A DNA stretch of 64,000 bases from RUG11462 sp045539315 (GCA_045539315.1 JAZQFC010000039.1:68979-132978), one strand, 5' to 3'. Counted from the first letter of the stretch, positions 7,003 through 16,605 are shown. The notes: generated by a model from the letters alone, not told the origin. Translations and numbers: made by a program.

Positions 7003-8193
7003 ATGTTTTCTATTATTGATAGGAAAAAGGCATTCAGAATTGCTATTATATCAGTAATTTTGGTTTTTGCGATTATTTTACCTATCTTCCCTTTTTCAAC
7101 GCTTGCTATTGCGTATGAAATTAAGTTAGATAACAAATCTATTGGGTTTGTTTCAAATACCGAACAATTTAATAAAGTAAAAACAACAATTGATAATAAT
7201 TCTGTAGGCAGTGTTACTGAAGAAGTTGAAGTTTCGGCAACTATTGTTCCTAAAGTATCGCTTAACACTGTTTCTCAAGCATCACAAAGTTTGACAGAAA
7301 ATCTTAAAGATGTTGATAATATTGTAAGTGTTTACGGAATTTATGCTGATGGAATTTGTATTGCAGCAAGTGAAAACAAAGAATTGCTTTTAAATGCAAT
7401 TGAGGCTTATAAAAGTCAAATGCAGGCTAAAAAAGATGCAGATATTATTGTTTTTAACAAAAACATTACCGTTGAAGAATGTTTGAGTCTTACTGAAAAA
7501 CTTTCAACTTTAGAAGATGCAATTAAAACTATCGAGCAAAATGTTGGTTATAAATACGGTTACTACAAAACTTATACAAAAAATATCAAATTTAACACTA
7601 TAAAAAAGACTGATGATAATTTATATGAAGGTATCACAGTAGTAGAATCTGAAGGTGTTAAAGGCGAACAAGAGATTACCCAAGTTGTTTTTTACAACTT
7701 TGGCGAAAAATCTCATAAAGAAATTGTTAAAACAGTTGTTATTTCACAACCTATTGATAAAGTAGTTATTAAAGGCACAAAAGAACGTCCACAAGTTGAC
7801 CTTAAAGGTGGCGAATATTTATGGCCACTTGATAGAAGTGTTTCTTGTTATGTGAGTAGCCCCTTCGGTCCAAGAAGTGGCAGAAATCACGATGGCCTTG
7901 ATATTATCACAAATTACGGCGAACAAATTTTAGCCGCTAATGATGGTGTTGTAATTAGAGCGTCTTGGTTTGATGGCTATGGATATTGCGTTGATATTCA
8001 ACATAAAGACGGCGCAGTTTCAAGATATGCTCACTGCTCATCACTTGATGTGCAAGAAGGCCAACAGGTTGTTATGGGGCAGGTAATTGCAAGAGTAGGC
8101 TCAACAGGTCGCTCAACTGCAAACCATATTCACTTTGAAATAATGCCTGACGGTTGCACACCGGTTAACCCTTATAATTATGTAGTAGAATAA
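7003..8193 (+). CDS. membrane-anchored M23 peptidase with G5 domain (peptidoglycan endopeptidase)
   Basis: 396 residues from the ATG at 7003 (AAAGGTG ribosome-binding site, 9-base spacing). A hydrophobic segment at about residues 11-35 is a signal or anchor. A G5-like domain (about 200-265, with VVESEGVKGEQEITQV) precedes an M23 domain at the C-terminus with the zinc motifs RNHDGLDI (HxxxD), SRYAHCS and NHIHFEI (HxH). M23 enzymes cut peptide cross-links in peptidoglycan. The WalR-like box upstream fits control by the essential cell-wall two-component system, as known for wall hydrolases in other Firmicutes. Confidence 0.92.
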   Translation: MFSIIDRKKAFRIAIISVILVFAIILPIFPFSTLAIAYEIKLDNKSIGFVSNTEQFNKVKTTIDNNSVGSVTEEVEVSATIVPKVSLNTVSQASQSLTENLKDVDNIVSVYGIYADGICIAASENKELLLNAIEAYKSQMQAKKDADIIVFNKNITVEECLSLTEKLSTLEDAIKTIEQNVGYKYGYYKTYTKNIKFNTIKKTDDNLYEGITVVESEGVKGEQEITQVVFYNFGEKSHKEIVKTVVISQPIDKVVIKGTKERPQVDLKGGEYLWPLDRSVSCYVSSPFGPRSGRNHDGLDIITNYGEQILAANDGVVIRASWFDGYGYCVDIQHKDGAVSRYAHCSSLDVQEGQQVVMGQVIARVGSTGRSTANHIHFEIMPDGCTPVNPYNYVVE

Positions 8194-8225
8194 AAAAAGA
8201 GTGGTTTTAAAAACCACTCTTTTTT
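8193..8225. terminator. bidirectional rho-independent terminator
   Basis: AAGAGTGGTTTT/AAAACCACTCTT stem with A- and T-runs between the convergent M23 and GH9 genes. Confidence 0.93.
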
Positions 8226-8233
8226 GTTTATAA

Positions 8234-9937
8234 TTATTTTGAATTCAAGTAACCTGTTACATAGAAACAAGATGAGTTCCAATAAATTGTAACTTCGTTT
8301 GTTGTCCAGTTCCATTCCCAGTCAATATAGCAACCTGCCGGTGGCATATTATCCCAGTCAATACCCTCTGACTGTTTAACACCATTAACAACGGTTGGTC
8401 TTTGCCATTTTCTATCATTAGGGCCACCTGCAACAAGGCCAGGAACACAAGGCTCTACTCCATCAAACATTGATGGGCGGTGGTGTGGATTAACAACAGT
8501 ATTTGTACCATAACCTGAAACATAACATTTTGAAATGTAGTTTCTACCAAAGATATAAGAAACGCTATCTTTAATCATCTTGTCATATTTATCGGTTTTT
8601 AAAAGATATGCCGCTGAAATAACGTTGCCGAGTTTATTAGTAAGAACGGCATTTGAACCCCAATAATATTCATTTTCGTGACGATTTACACCATCATGCA
8701 AACAAAGAAGATAAGGGTTTCTGTTATAAATAGTAAGCGCTTCTTCCGCGCTATCAATAATGCATTTTAGAACCTTTGCTTTTAACTCTTGGTCGGCATT
8801 TTCTGCTAAACAATAAGCAAATGAGCCATGACCACCTTGATTATAAGCGCCAAAAGCAGTTTTTGAGAAGTTCATATTGAAAAATTCACTAAAATGCTCT
8901 TCGTAAACTTTTTCACCTGTTGTTCTGAAAAGTTCTGCCGCTGCCCAATAAACTTCATCTAAACAACAAGCATCGCCATAACCACCAGTGTTACAAGGAG
9001 GCACATTTTGAAACTCTTTAGCATCTTTATAATTAGCAATAGCATAATCAAAAGCGCGTTTTGACGCTTCAAGACATTTTTCAGCATAATCAGGATAAAA
9101 CTCTTTATAAACTCTTGCCGCAATTGCCATTGCTGCCGCAAAACCCGCGGTTGCAGGAATCATAACAGGGCTAATCGCTTGAATTTCCCACTTTTCAGTG
9201 TCAACATCTGGCATATCATTAGCCGCAAAAGTATCTGTTGTTACTTTATGATAAACGCCACCCTCTGCGGTTTGCATTTTAAGCATCCAGTCAAGTTCGT
9301 ATTTAGCCTCATTCAAAATATCAGGCACACCATTGCCGCTTTCAGGAATGTTTAAATCAAAGCCAACCTTTTCACCGAAAAGTTCATAAGCATACATCAT
9401 ATTAAATACAGTTTGGTTTGCAGGAGTGATATATTTACCATAGTCGCCTGCGTCATGCCAACCACCTGAAACGTCTTCAATAATAACGCTTGGGTCGGTC
9501 AATAAATAACCAGGAAGATTATGACAAGCCTTATGAGTATAAGGACCTGCATATTTTTCTTCTAATTCCATACCGCAACGTTGAAAATAGAGCGCTTTAA
9601 TCATTGCTTTTGTAACTTCTTCATATGGTTTTTTAGAAATTTCAAATGTATAAGAAACGCCTTTTTCGGTTGCAATATAATATTTGCCTTCTTGCTTTAC
9701 ATCAGTAAACACAGCGTGAGTTACATAAATGCTATTAGTAGCATCAAACTTTTTACCGCTAATTTTACCTTCGAAAACCGCTTCATCAGTTTGCGCATTT
9801 ACAACAAAGAATTGACCTGTAATATCATTTTTACAAACCGCTATCTTTTCATCATTGATACCATAAGCAATTTGGTTTACTGCGATATCAATATTCAATT
9901 CTTTTGAAAACTCTTTTGGAATTGTTAATTTACTCAT
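8234..9937 (-). CDS. GH9 family glycoside hydrolase without signal peptide (probably cytoplasmic)
   Basis: 567 residues. An N-terminal immunoglobulin-like domain (about 12-105, with VNQIAYG) leads into a GH9 catalytic domain: SGGWHDAGDYGKYI carries the catalytic base Asp pair, NPHHRPS is the conserved substrate-site motif, and NEVTIYWNSS holds the general-acid Glu near the C-terminus. There is no signal peptide and no dockerin. GH9 members of this kind can act as intracellular beta-glucosidases/exo-enzymes on imported cello-oligosaccharides. It lies downstream of the secreted dockerin GH9 gene on the same strand, suggesting outside-then-inside processing of the same beta-glucan. Ribosome-binding site GGTGAAAAG. 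Confidence 0.93.
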   Translation of the reverse strand: MSKLTIPKEFSKELNIDIAVNQIAYGINDEKIAVCKNDITGQFFVVNAQTDEAVFEGKISGKKFDATNSIYVTHAVFTDVKQEGKYYIATEKGVSYTFEISKKPYEEVTKAMIKALYFQRCGMELEEKYAGPYTHKACHNLPGYLLTDPSVIIEDVSGGWHDAGDYGKYITPANQTVFNMMYAYELFGEKVGFDLNIPESGNGVPDILNEAKYELDWMLKMQTAEGGVYHKVTTDTFAANDMPDVDTEKWEIQAISPVMIPATAGFAAAMAIAARVYKEFYPDYAEKCLEASKRAFDYAIANYKDAKEFQNVPPCNTGGYGDACCLDEVYWAAAELFRTTGEKVYEEHFSEFFNMNFSKTAFGAYNQGGHGSFAYCLAENADQELKAKVLKCIIDSAEEALTIYNRNPYLLCLHDGVNRHENEYYWGSNAVLTNKLGNVISAAYLLKTDKYDKMIKDSVSYIFGRNYISKCYVSGYGTNTVVNPHHRPSMFDGVEPCVPGLVAGGPNDRKWQRPTVVNGVKQSEGIDWDNMPPAGCYIDWEWNWTTNEVTIYWNSSCFYVTGYLNSK

Positions 9938-9965
9938 AACTTTTCACCTATAATTTTTATTCATA

Positions 9966-10000
9966 ATTTTGGGGTTGGCGATAAAAACCAACCCCAAATT
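9966..10000. terminator. stem-loop between the two GH9 genes
   Basis: TTTGGGGTTGG (9968-9978) pairs with CCAACCCCAAA (9988-9998). There is no clean T-run on the minus strand after it, so it may be a weak terminator or an mRNA-stabilising or processing hairpin inside an operon. Confidence 0.6.
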
Positions 10001-10015
10001 AAATTCAGTATTAAA

Positions 10016-12667
10016 TTAGTCTATTGAACTTGCTTCAGCAGTTTTTGTTCTGTTTAAATCTTGTTGAACAACAGGAGCATAAGCAAAAATACAAGTTGAG
10101 TTCCAATATACACAAATCTCGTTTGATACATAGTCACTATCTTTATCATTATAGTGGAATGATGTGTCAGTGCCCTGACCTTGTGAATATCCGGCAGCCA
10201 TTTGACCAGGAGTACAACGAGTATTCTTATTCTCATTTTTGAGAATTACTGATGGGTAATGGTGAATATTCTTCGAAGAACCTTCAGTAAGACCTGTAAT
10301 GAAACAGTAACCCAACCAGTTAGTACCAAGTTTAAAGTTTAGTACTGAACGTGAAGCCGCTGTATAATCAGTGCTATCAGAAACAAAACAACTTGCGACA
10401 GCGTTTGCTTTGATAGTATTTTCTTGACCAATACTACCCCAACCATATTCATTTGTATCACCAAATGATGTTTTGCTTGTTTTAGTATTGTTATTAATTG
10501 CATCTGATTTAAACTTGTTAAGAATTGTAGTAACTAAAGCAGAATCAGTTGTACCTTCATTATTCTTATTCATCAACAAGTATTGAACTGCACCATAACC
10601 ACCGTGTGCTTGTGAGCCCATAGAATAGTTTACAGTAGAAGTGCTGATTTTAGCTGAATATTTGCTATCTTTTGTTGCTCTATAAAGTGCAGCATACATA
10701 TAGAATTGTGAGCTGTTTGCTTCATTACCAGTACCACCGTAAGAACCGCCGCCTGTGCCCCAACCGGAAGCCGATTTGCCTTGTGGAGCAACATCTCTTG
10801 CATTCTTTTCAGCAACGGTCATATTAAGAGGCGAACTTGTTCTGTTATTTGTATAGAATTCATAACCTAATTTTGCCGCTTCAAGACATTCGTTAGCAAA
10901 TTTAGGGTCAATATCTTTAAATACATGATATGTGTTTGCCAAAGCACCTGCAGCGCCTGCAGATGTAGCAAAGTTTACACTCATTACACGGAAACCACCG
11001 TGGTCATTTGCTTGTTTGCCATTAAACGCTTTATCTTCTTCCGGCTTTGTATATTGCGCAGAAGCGAATGTTTGTGTACAAATCTTAAAGTAGAAACCAC
11101 CGTAAGTTGAACTGCCTACATTTTTATTTTGCATATTGAGAAGGAATTTTGCTTCCCATCTGATTTGGTCAAGAATATCAGGAAGATTATCTTTTTCGCC
11201 ATCAGCATTTGTATCTTGAATTATATCGGTTGTAAATACTTCTGGATACAATTCATATGCTTGACAAAGGTCAGCAACTACCTGTGAAGCAGGTTGAACG
11301 TATCTACCATAGTCACCCGCATCATGCAAACCATAAGCAAAGTCTGATGCAGGAAGTTTAATTACATTACCATTAGCATCAGTATTAGCAGTGAATGATG
11401 TTGCTTCTGAATTAGAAACATATGAATATGTATTACTTGTACCTTGACTAACAATTACATTTTTAATATTATTTTTTTGTGTTTCTGTCAAAAGTATAGG
11501 AGTAACAACATCAACATTCAAATAATAAACATCTTTACCGTCTTCTTTAACGGTTTTTGAAGAAGCGGAATATTTACCATCGGATAAATTAGCATTTTCA
11601 AGAGCTTTTACTACTCCAGATGTCTCGGTACCTGTAGCCAAGGTTGTAGTCTTAATTTTAAATGTTGTAGTTACTTGGAATTTATCAACAACTACAACTT
11701 CTTTACCTTTAAGTTGAGCGTTTGTTGATTCATAGTGGCAAGCAGTACGAGCGTGAGCGCCATATTTTGTCATATAATCTTCTGCGCTATCGCCATATTC
11801 ACTTTGGAAGTAATCTGCATATTTTTGAAGAACTTCTGTTTCAACAGGGCCGCCGCAACGTTGATAATAAAGAGCCATAAGCATATAATCCATTGCTTTA
11901 GCATATGGGTTATCAGAAATTGTAAACGGATAAGAATATCCTGCAGGAGCATAAATTCTATATGTACCAGGAGTTGTAAATGATGACATATCAACAGTTG
12001 ACTGCCAAGCATCATCAGTACCATTCAATTTACCAGGAGTACACAAGTACTTTTTACCTGATTTGAATGTTGCAACAACTTGTTTTGTTAATTCATCAAC
12101 AAGATAAATATCTCTTTCAGCAATTAATGAATATTCAGGAGTATTTTCAAAACCTTCAACAAGTTTGAAAATCTTTTTACCATGAGTTGAATAACCTACT
12201 TGGTTTACAGCAACTGTATAATAAGGATTATCATTAACAGCCGCTCTTATAGCCAATTGATTATGATAGTAACGTGGTACGCCACCCTCAACGAAAGGCG
12301 CTTCTGTATATCCATGCGATGTTGTACTTGTTGTTTGCTTAACAGTTGTATGAGTTTCAAACTCACGATTGATAAATGTTTTTTGAAGTTTTGAGATATA
12401 TCTTCTCAATTGGAAAAGGTCATCAGTATCAACCGCGCCGGATGTATTACAGTCAGCGGGGTCTCCATCTTTAATTCTTCTTGGAACATCAACCTTTGAC
12501 AAGAATTTTCTAATCCAAAGAATATCTTGCATATTAATTTGCTCATCTTTATTAGCATCACCCAAAATACCATCAGCGTTTACCGATGTTGGCATTATTG
12601 ACATACTTGAAAATGCAATGATGATAGCCAAAAGAGCCGCAATAACTGAAATATATTTCTTCATCAT
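10016..12667 (-). CDS. secreted cellulosomal GH9 endoglucanase with N-terminal type I dockerin
   Basis: 883 residues. A signal peptide (about 1-31) is followed at once by a dockerin (about 34-95) with two calcium loops, GDANKDEQINMQD and DCNTSGAVDTDD, then a Thr-rich linker, an immunoglobulin-like domain (about 150-255, VNQVGYS) and a GH9 domain with YGLHDAGDYGRYV, HHYPS and SNEICVYWNST (acid Glu). About 110 residues (roughly 315-430), not part of the usual GH9 core, are inserted before the HDAGDYG motif. Dockerins usually sit at the C-terminus, so this order is uncommon. It should attach to a scaffoldin encoded elsewhere and cut cellulose or beta-glucan. Two ATGs (12667 and 12664) follow GGAGG; the second has better spacing. 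Confidence 0.94.
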   Translation of the reverse strand: MMKKYISVIAALLAIIIAFSSMSIMPTSVNADGILGDANKDEQINMQDILWIRKFLSKVDVPRRIKDGDPADCNTSGAVDTDDLFQLRRYISKLQKTFINREFETHTTVKQTTSTTSHGYTEAPFVEGGVPRYYHNQLAIRAAVNDNPYYTVAVNQVGYSTHGKKIFKLVEGFENTPEYSLIAERDIYLVDELTKQVVATFKSGKKYLCTPGKLNGTDDAWQSTVDMSSFTTPGTYRIYAPAGYSYPFTISDNPYAKAMDYMLMALYYQRCGGPVETEVLQKYADYFQSEYGDSAEDYMTKYGAHARTACHYESTNAQLKGKEVVVVDKFQVTTTFKIKTTTLATGTETSGVVKALENANLSDGKYSASSKTVKEDGKDVYYLNVDVVTPILLTETQKNNIKNVIVSQGTSNTYSYVSNSEATSFTANTDANGNVIKLPASDFAYGLHDAGDYGRYVQPASQVVADLCQAYELYPEVFTTDIIQDTNADGEKDNLPDILDQIRWEAKFLLNMQNKNVGSSTYGGFYFKICTQTFASAQYTKPEEDKAFNGKQANDHGGFRVMSVNFATSAGAAGALANTYHVFKDIDPKFANECLEAAKLGYEFYTNNRTSSPLNMTVAEKNARDVAPQGKSASGWGTGGGSYGGTGNEANSSQFYMYAALYRATKDSKYSAKISTSTVNYSMGSQAHGGYGAVQYLLMNKNNEGTTDSALVTTILNKFKSDAINNNTKTSKTSFGDTNEYGWGSIGQENTIKANAVASCFVSDSTDYTAASRSVLNFKLGTNWLGYCFITGLTEGSSKNIHHYPSVILKNENKNTRCTPGQMAAGYSQGQGTDTSFHYNDKDSDYVSNEICVYWNSTCIFAYAPVVQQDLNRTKTAEASSID

Positions 12668-12902
12668 TTTACCTCCGTTTTAAATGAAAAATAATATTGA
12701 TTTTGAGGACTTTTGCAAAATGGGCGCAAAACTCCCCTATATTTCAACTATATTATATCAAAATTAAGGTATTAAAGCAAGAAAAAAATCACAAAAAAAC
12801 TCTGTTCTACAATTTGCATAAACAAAACAAAATAATTTGTAAATTCTACACAAAATTATTGATGAATTTTTTAAAATTGCCAAGATAATACACTTCTAAT
12901 TG
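12668..12902. other. AT-rich intergenic region, no gene seen
   Basis: Between the divergent GH9 and glycosyltransferase genes. An open frame at 12697-12888 has no ribosome-binding site and low-complexity Lys/Asn/Phe composition, so it is not called. GGAGG of the GH9 gene lies at its left edge. Confidence 0.6.
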
Positions 12903-12931
12903 TTGACATTACAAACTTTTCAAGGTATAAT
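12903..12931 (+). promoter_or_regulatory. consensus sigma-A promoter of the tar-like operon
   Basis: TTGACA (12903-12908), 17 bases, TATAAT (12926-12931): perfect boxes at ideal spacing, 61 bases before the first start codon. Confidence 0.9.
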
Positions 12932-12992
12932 GATAGTAATTGTAAACATATAATTACATTTAATCACTTTTATGTTTTTTGGAGTTGAATTT

Positions 12993-13988
12993 ATGGAAGT
13001 TTTTCCAACCGTTTCGGTTGTTATTCCTATTCATAATGAGGAAAGATATATTGAGGCTTGTCTTGACTCGCTTCTTAATCAAGATTATCCTACCGAATTA
13101 ATCGAAGCGATTTTGGTTGATGGTATGTCAACCGATTCGACAAGGGAAATCATTGAGGAAAAATATACATCTAAATATAATTTTATAAAATTAATAGACA
13201 ACCCTGAAAAATCAGTGCAATTTGCTCTTAATCACGGTATTAAGGCGGCTAAAAATGAATACATTGTTCGTTTTGACGCTCACTCTGAATACGCTTCTGA
13301 TTATGTTTCAAAATGCATTGAGTATCATTTAAAAACCGATGCTGATAATATTGGCGGTCCTAACATTGTTATGGGTAAAAACCCTGTGCAACAAGCAATT
13401 GCGGCGGCTTATTACTCACCTTTTGCGCTCGGTGGCGGTAGAAATCACATTGAGGGTTATGAGGGCTATTCTGATACCGTTTCATTCGGCTCATTTTTGC
13501 GTTCAACTGCAGAAAAACTTAATTATTTTGATGAAGATTTAACTTTAAATGAAGATGATGATTTTAATTTCAGATTAATTGAGCAAGGCGGTAAAGTTTA
13601 TATTACGCCTGAAATTCGCAGTACATATTATCCTAGGGATAATTACAGAGCGCTTTTCAAACAATATTATCTTTACGGCTTTTGGAAAGTTGCAGTTATA
13701 AAGAAGCATAAAAAACCTGCAAGGCTTTCTCATTTAATTCCGCTTTTATTCTTTATGTATATCACATTCGGCGGGCTTTTAGCATTGTTTATTGAGCCTA
13801 TAAAATGGCTTTATCTCGCAGTTTTAGCATTATACCTTGTAATAGATTTTATCGTTTCATTCAAATCAAAATATATTACAACTAAAATCGGTAGATTAAG
13901 ACTTGTTTGGATCCATTTTGTTTTGCATTTTTCCTATGGTTTAGGTTTCTTTGCAGGCATTTTCAAATTTGCATTTAAAAAGTGGTAA
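12993..13988 (+). CDS. family 2 glycosyltransferase with C-terminal membrane segments
   Basis: 331 residues from the ATG at 12993 (GGAG ribosome-binding site); an upstream ATG at 12972 lacks one. The GT-A fold is seen in SVVIPIHNEERYIEACLDSLLNQDY, ILVDGMSTDSTREI and the RFDAHSEY metal-site motif, followed by NEDDDFNFRL. Two or three hydrophobic segments at the C-terminus (about 250-325) place it at the inner face of the membrane. First gene of an operon with LicD, TarI and TarJ, so it probably adds a sugar to a phosphopolyol surface polymer. Confidence 0.9.
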   Translation: MEVFPTVSVVIPIHNEERYIEACLDSLLNQDYPTELIEAILVDGMSTDSTREIIEEKYTSKYNFIKLIDNPEKSVQFALNHGIKAAKNEYIVRFDAHSEYASDYVSKCIEYHLKTDADNIGGPNIVMGKNPVQQAIAAAYYSPFALGGGRNHIEGYEGYSDTVSFGSFLRSTAEKLNYFDEDLTLNEDDDFNFRLIEQGGKVYITPEIRSTYYPRDNYRALFKQYYLYGFWKVAVIKKHKKPARLSHLIPLLFFMYITFGGLLALFIEPIKWLYLAVLALYLVIDFIVSFKSKYITTKIGRLRLVWIHFVLHFSYGLGFFAGIFKFAFKKW

Positions 13989-13993
13989 AAATT

Positions 13994-14869
13994 ATGGCTT
14001 ATAAAATAAGTGATGTAGAAATAATGAATCTGCAACGAAAATCTCTTGAAATGCTTTTGTTTTTCAAAGATTTTTGTGAAAAACATAATCTTAAATTCTT
14101 TTTCTGCGGTGGTTGTCTTATCGGCGCAGTAAGAGAAAAAGGGTTTATCCCTTGGGATGATGATGTTGATGTTTTTATGCCAAGAGATGATTATGAAAAG
14201 TTGATTAAGATTTTTAATGAAAAATCAGGCTCTGATAAATACTTTTTGCAGGTTTCAACTAAAGAAAATTTAACCAAAAACCTTTTTGCAACTATTTGCG
14301 ATAGCGACACTACTTATATAAAATCTTATCAAGCAGACCTTGATATTAACCACGGTATTGTGCTTGATATTTTGCCTATTGACGGTGCGCCTAGCGGTAA
14401 AATAAAAAGGCTTTTCCAAATGGTGAATGCGCTTTTTTATTCGCTTTATCTAATCGGCGAAGCGCCTTTGAACAATGGCAAAATTATTGAAATTATCGGT
14501 AAAATTTTATTGTGTTTTGTCCCTAGTAAAAAATTAAGATGGAAAATTGCTATGGGTTGCAAAAAGAGAATGACTAAATATTCGCTTGATAAAAGCGAGT
14601 ATGCAACTGAACTTTGTTCGGGCCCTTATTATATGAGAAAAAGGTATTTTGCAAAAGATTTTAGCGATACTGTTTTGCTCGAATTTGAGGGGTATCAAAT
14701 GCCTGCTATGGTGGGCTATCACAACTATCTGACCGAGGCTTTTGGCGATTATATGGAATTACCGCCTGAAGAAAACAGAGTTGTGCATCATAAAATTGAA
14801 TTTGTCGATACTGACAATTCATATAAAATTTATAAAGGCAAGTATTATCTTGTAAACGGAGGAAAATAA
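13994..14869 (+). CDS. LicD family phosphotransferase
   Basis: 291 residues. The nucleotidyltransferase-fold LicD signature is clear: FFCGGCLIGAVREKGFIPWDDDVDVFMPRDDYE, with the acidic pair that binds metal. LicD proteins transfer phosphocholine or other phospho-alcohols from CDP-activated donors to glycans. The ATG at 13994 is 5 bases after the preceding stop, with only a weak GTGG ahead, so translation is probably coupled. The CDP-activating TarI gene follows directly, suggesting that the donor is CDP-ribitol or a similar compound rather than CDP-choline. Confidence 0.88.
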   Translation: MAYKISDVEIMNLQRKSLEMLLFFKDFCEKHNLKFFFCGGCLIGAVREKGFIPWDDDVDVFMPRDDYEKLIKIFNEKSGSDKYFLQVSTKENLTKNLFATICDSDTTYIKSYQADLDINHGIVLDILPIDGAPSGKIKRLFQMVNALFYSLYLIGEAPLNNGKIIEIIGKILLCFVPSKKLRWKIAMGCKKRMTKYSLDKSEYATELCSGPYYMRKRYFAKDFSDTVLLEFEGYQMPAMVGYHNYLTEAFGDYMELPPEENRVVHHKIEFVDTDNSYKIYKGKYYLVNGGK

Positions 14870-14870
14870 A

Positions 14871-15590
14871 ATGATTTTTGGTGCAATTTTAGCCGGTGGC
14901 GTTGGCTCTAGAATGAACATTTCTGATATGCCTAAACAATTTTTAAAATTAGGCGAAAAACCTATTATTGTTCATACTTTAGAGAAATTTATGTTGGCTT
15001 CTCGTCTTGACCACATTTATATCGGCGTTCATCCTGACTGGCTTACTCATATGAATGACCTTGTTGAAAAATATGTTGGCTCACCTGCAAGTGATAATGT
15101 TCACGTTGTTGCCGGTGGTACTGACAGAAATTCTACTATTTTTAACATTATCGCTGACATTGAAAAGAATTTTGGCGAAAGCGATGAGCATATTATCATC
15201 ACTCATGATTCTGTTAGACCTTTTGTTACTCAAAGAATGATTGATGAAAATATCGACGCTGCTATTAAATACGGCGCGGTTGATACTGTTACAGGCGCTA
15301 TTGATACAATTGTTGAATCGGAAGACGGCAAAACTATTTCTGCTATTCCTGATAGAAGCAAAATGTATCAAGGACAAACTCCACAAAGTTTCAACATCAG
15401 TCTTTTGAAAAAACTTTATGGCGAATTAACCGATGATGAAAAGGCTATTTTAACTGACGCTTGTAAAATTTGCATTGTTAAAAACCACCCTGTTTATATG
15501 GTTGAGGGTGAGATTTCTAATATCAAAATCACCACTGTAAGCGATTATAAAATTGCTCAAGCTATGGTTGGAGGAATAAAAATTGATTAA
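14871..15590 (+). CDS. tarI: TarI/IspD-type CTP:polyol-phosphate cytidylyltransferase
   Basis: 239 residues. The start AILAGGVGSRMNISDMPKQFLKLG is the CTP-binding loop of the IspD/TarI family, and THDSVRPFV and DRSKMYQGQTPQSF are further conserved blocks. Both TarI (ribitol-5-phosphate) and IspD (MEP pathway) fit the fold; the directly following TarJ-like dehydrogenase decides for ribitol-5-phosphate cytidylyltransferase, which makes CDP-ribitol for wall polymers. It starts one base after the licD stop with a GGAGG ribosome-binding site. Confidence 0.88.
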   Translation: MIFGAILAGGVGSRMNISDMPKQFLKLGEKPIIVHTLEKFMLASRLDHIYIGVHPDWLTHMNDLVEKYVGSPASDNVHVVAGGTDRNSTIFNIIADIEKNFGESDEHIIITHDSVRPFVTQRMIDENIDAAIKYGAVDTVTGAIDTIVESEDGKTISAIPDRSKMYQGQTPQSFNISLLKKLYGELTDDEKAILTDACKICIVKNHPVYMVEGEISNIKITTVSDYKIAQAMVGGIKID

Positions 15591-16599
15591 TTACGTTTAT
15601 CAATTGGTAAGCCCAAAAGTTTTTTCAATTAAATATACTGATTTGAGCCTTAATTCTGACAAAGTTATTATTAGGCCAAATTATATGGCGCTTTGCCACG
15701 CTGACCAACGCTACTTTTTAGGTCAACGTGATATTAAAGTGCTTAATAAAAAACTTCCTATGGCGCTTATTCACGAATGTTGTGGTATTGTTGAATTTGA
15801 CCCAACAGGCACTTATCAAAAAGGTCAAAAGGTTGTAATGATTCCTAATACCCCAATTCGCAAAAACCCTGTTATTTTTGAAAACTATGATAAAGGCTCA
15901 TACTTTTTATCATCTGGTCACGATGGCTTTATGCGTGAATTTGTTGACTTGCCTGTAGATAGAGTTGTGCCTTATAACGATGTGCCTGACGCAGTTGCGG
16001 CTATTACCGAGTTTATCAGCGTTGGTGTGCATGCTTCTACACGTTTTGATTTAGCGGCTCACGAGATTCGTGATTCAATAGGTATCTGGGGCGATGGCTC
16101 GCTCGCTTACTCTGTTGCAAATATTTTGAAACTTCGCTTCCCTAACTCAAAACTTTATGTTATTGGTATGGATTCTCGCAAATTAACACACTTCTCTTTT
16201 GTTGATGGAACATATCTTGCTAATAACATTCCTGAAGATTTCCATGTTGACCACGCTTTTGAATGTTGTGGTGGCGAGGGCTCTTTCTATGCAATTGATG
16301 ATATTATTAAATACATCAACCCTCAAGGAACAGTTATGCTTATGGGTGTTTCTGAAAACAAAGTTGCAATTAATACTCGTGATGTTTTGGAAAAAGGTTT
16401 AACCTTTATCGGTTCATCACGTTCAGGTAGGGCTGACTTCGAAAAGGCAGTCGAACTTATGGAGTCTAAAGACTTCCAAAAAAGAATAAAAATCATTATC
16501 AGTGAGGACGAGCCTGTTAAGTCTATTAAAGACATTATCAGGGTTTTTGGTAATGACTTGACTACACCATTTAAAACTGTTTTTAAATGGGATGTGTAA
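15583..16599 (+). CDS. tarJ: TarJ-type alcohol dehydrogenase (ribulose-5-phosphate reductase)
   Basis: 338 residues starting at a TTG at 15583, 8 bases after GGAGG and overlapping the tarI stop. It is a medium-chain zinc-dependent dehydrogenase: CHADQRYF (catalytic-zinc Cys), HECCGIVEF (His-Glu), then a cofactor domain with IGIWGDGSLAYSVANILK. The structural-zinc cysteine loop of classical alcohol dehydrogenases is missing, as in TarJ. It reduces ribulose-5-phosphate to ribitol-5-phosphate, the TarI substrate. Operon position and overlap support the pairing. Confidence 0.88.
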   Translation: MINYVYQLVSPKVFSIKYTDLSLNSDKVIIRPNYMALCHADQRYFLGQRDIKVLNKKLPMALIHECCGIVEFDPTGTYQKGQKVVMIPNTPIRKNPVIFENYDKGSYFLSSGHDGFMREFVDLPVDRVVPYNDVPDAVAAITEFISVGVHASTRFDLAAHEIRDSIGIWGDGSLAYSVANILKLRFPNSKLYVIGMDSRKLTHFSFVDGTYLANNIPEDFHVDHAFECCGGEGSFYAIDDIIKYINPQGTVMLMGVSENKVAINTRDVLEKGLTFIGSSRSGRADFEKAVELMESKDFQKRIKIIISEDEPVKSIKDIIRVFGNDLTTPFKTVFKWDV

Positions 16600-16605
16600 A
16601 ATAAC

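Noticed and set aside
12697..12888. 63-residue open frame in the GH9-GT2 gap
   Set aside because: No ribosome-binding site, low-complexity Lys/Phe/Asn content and overlap with the promoter region.
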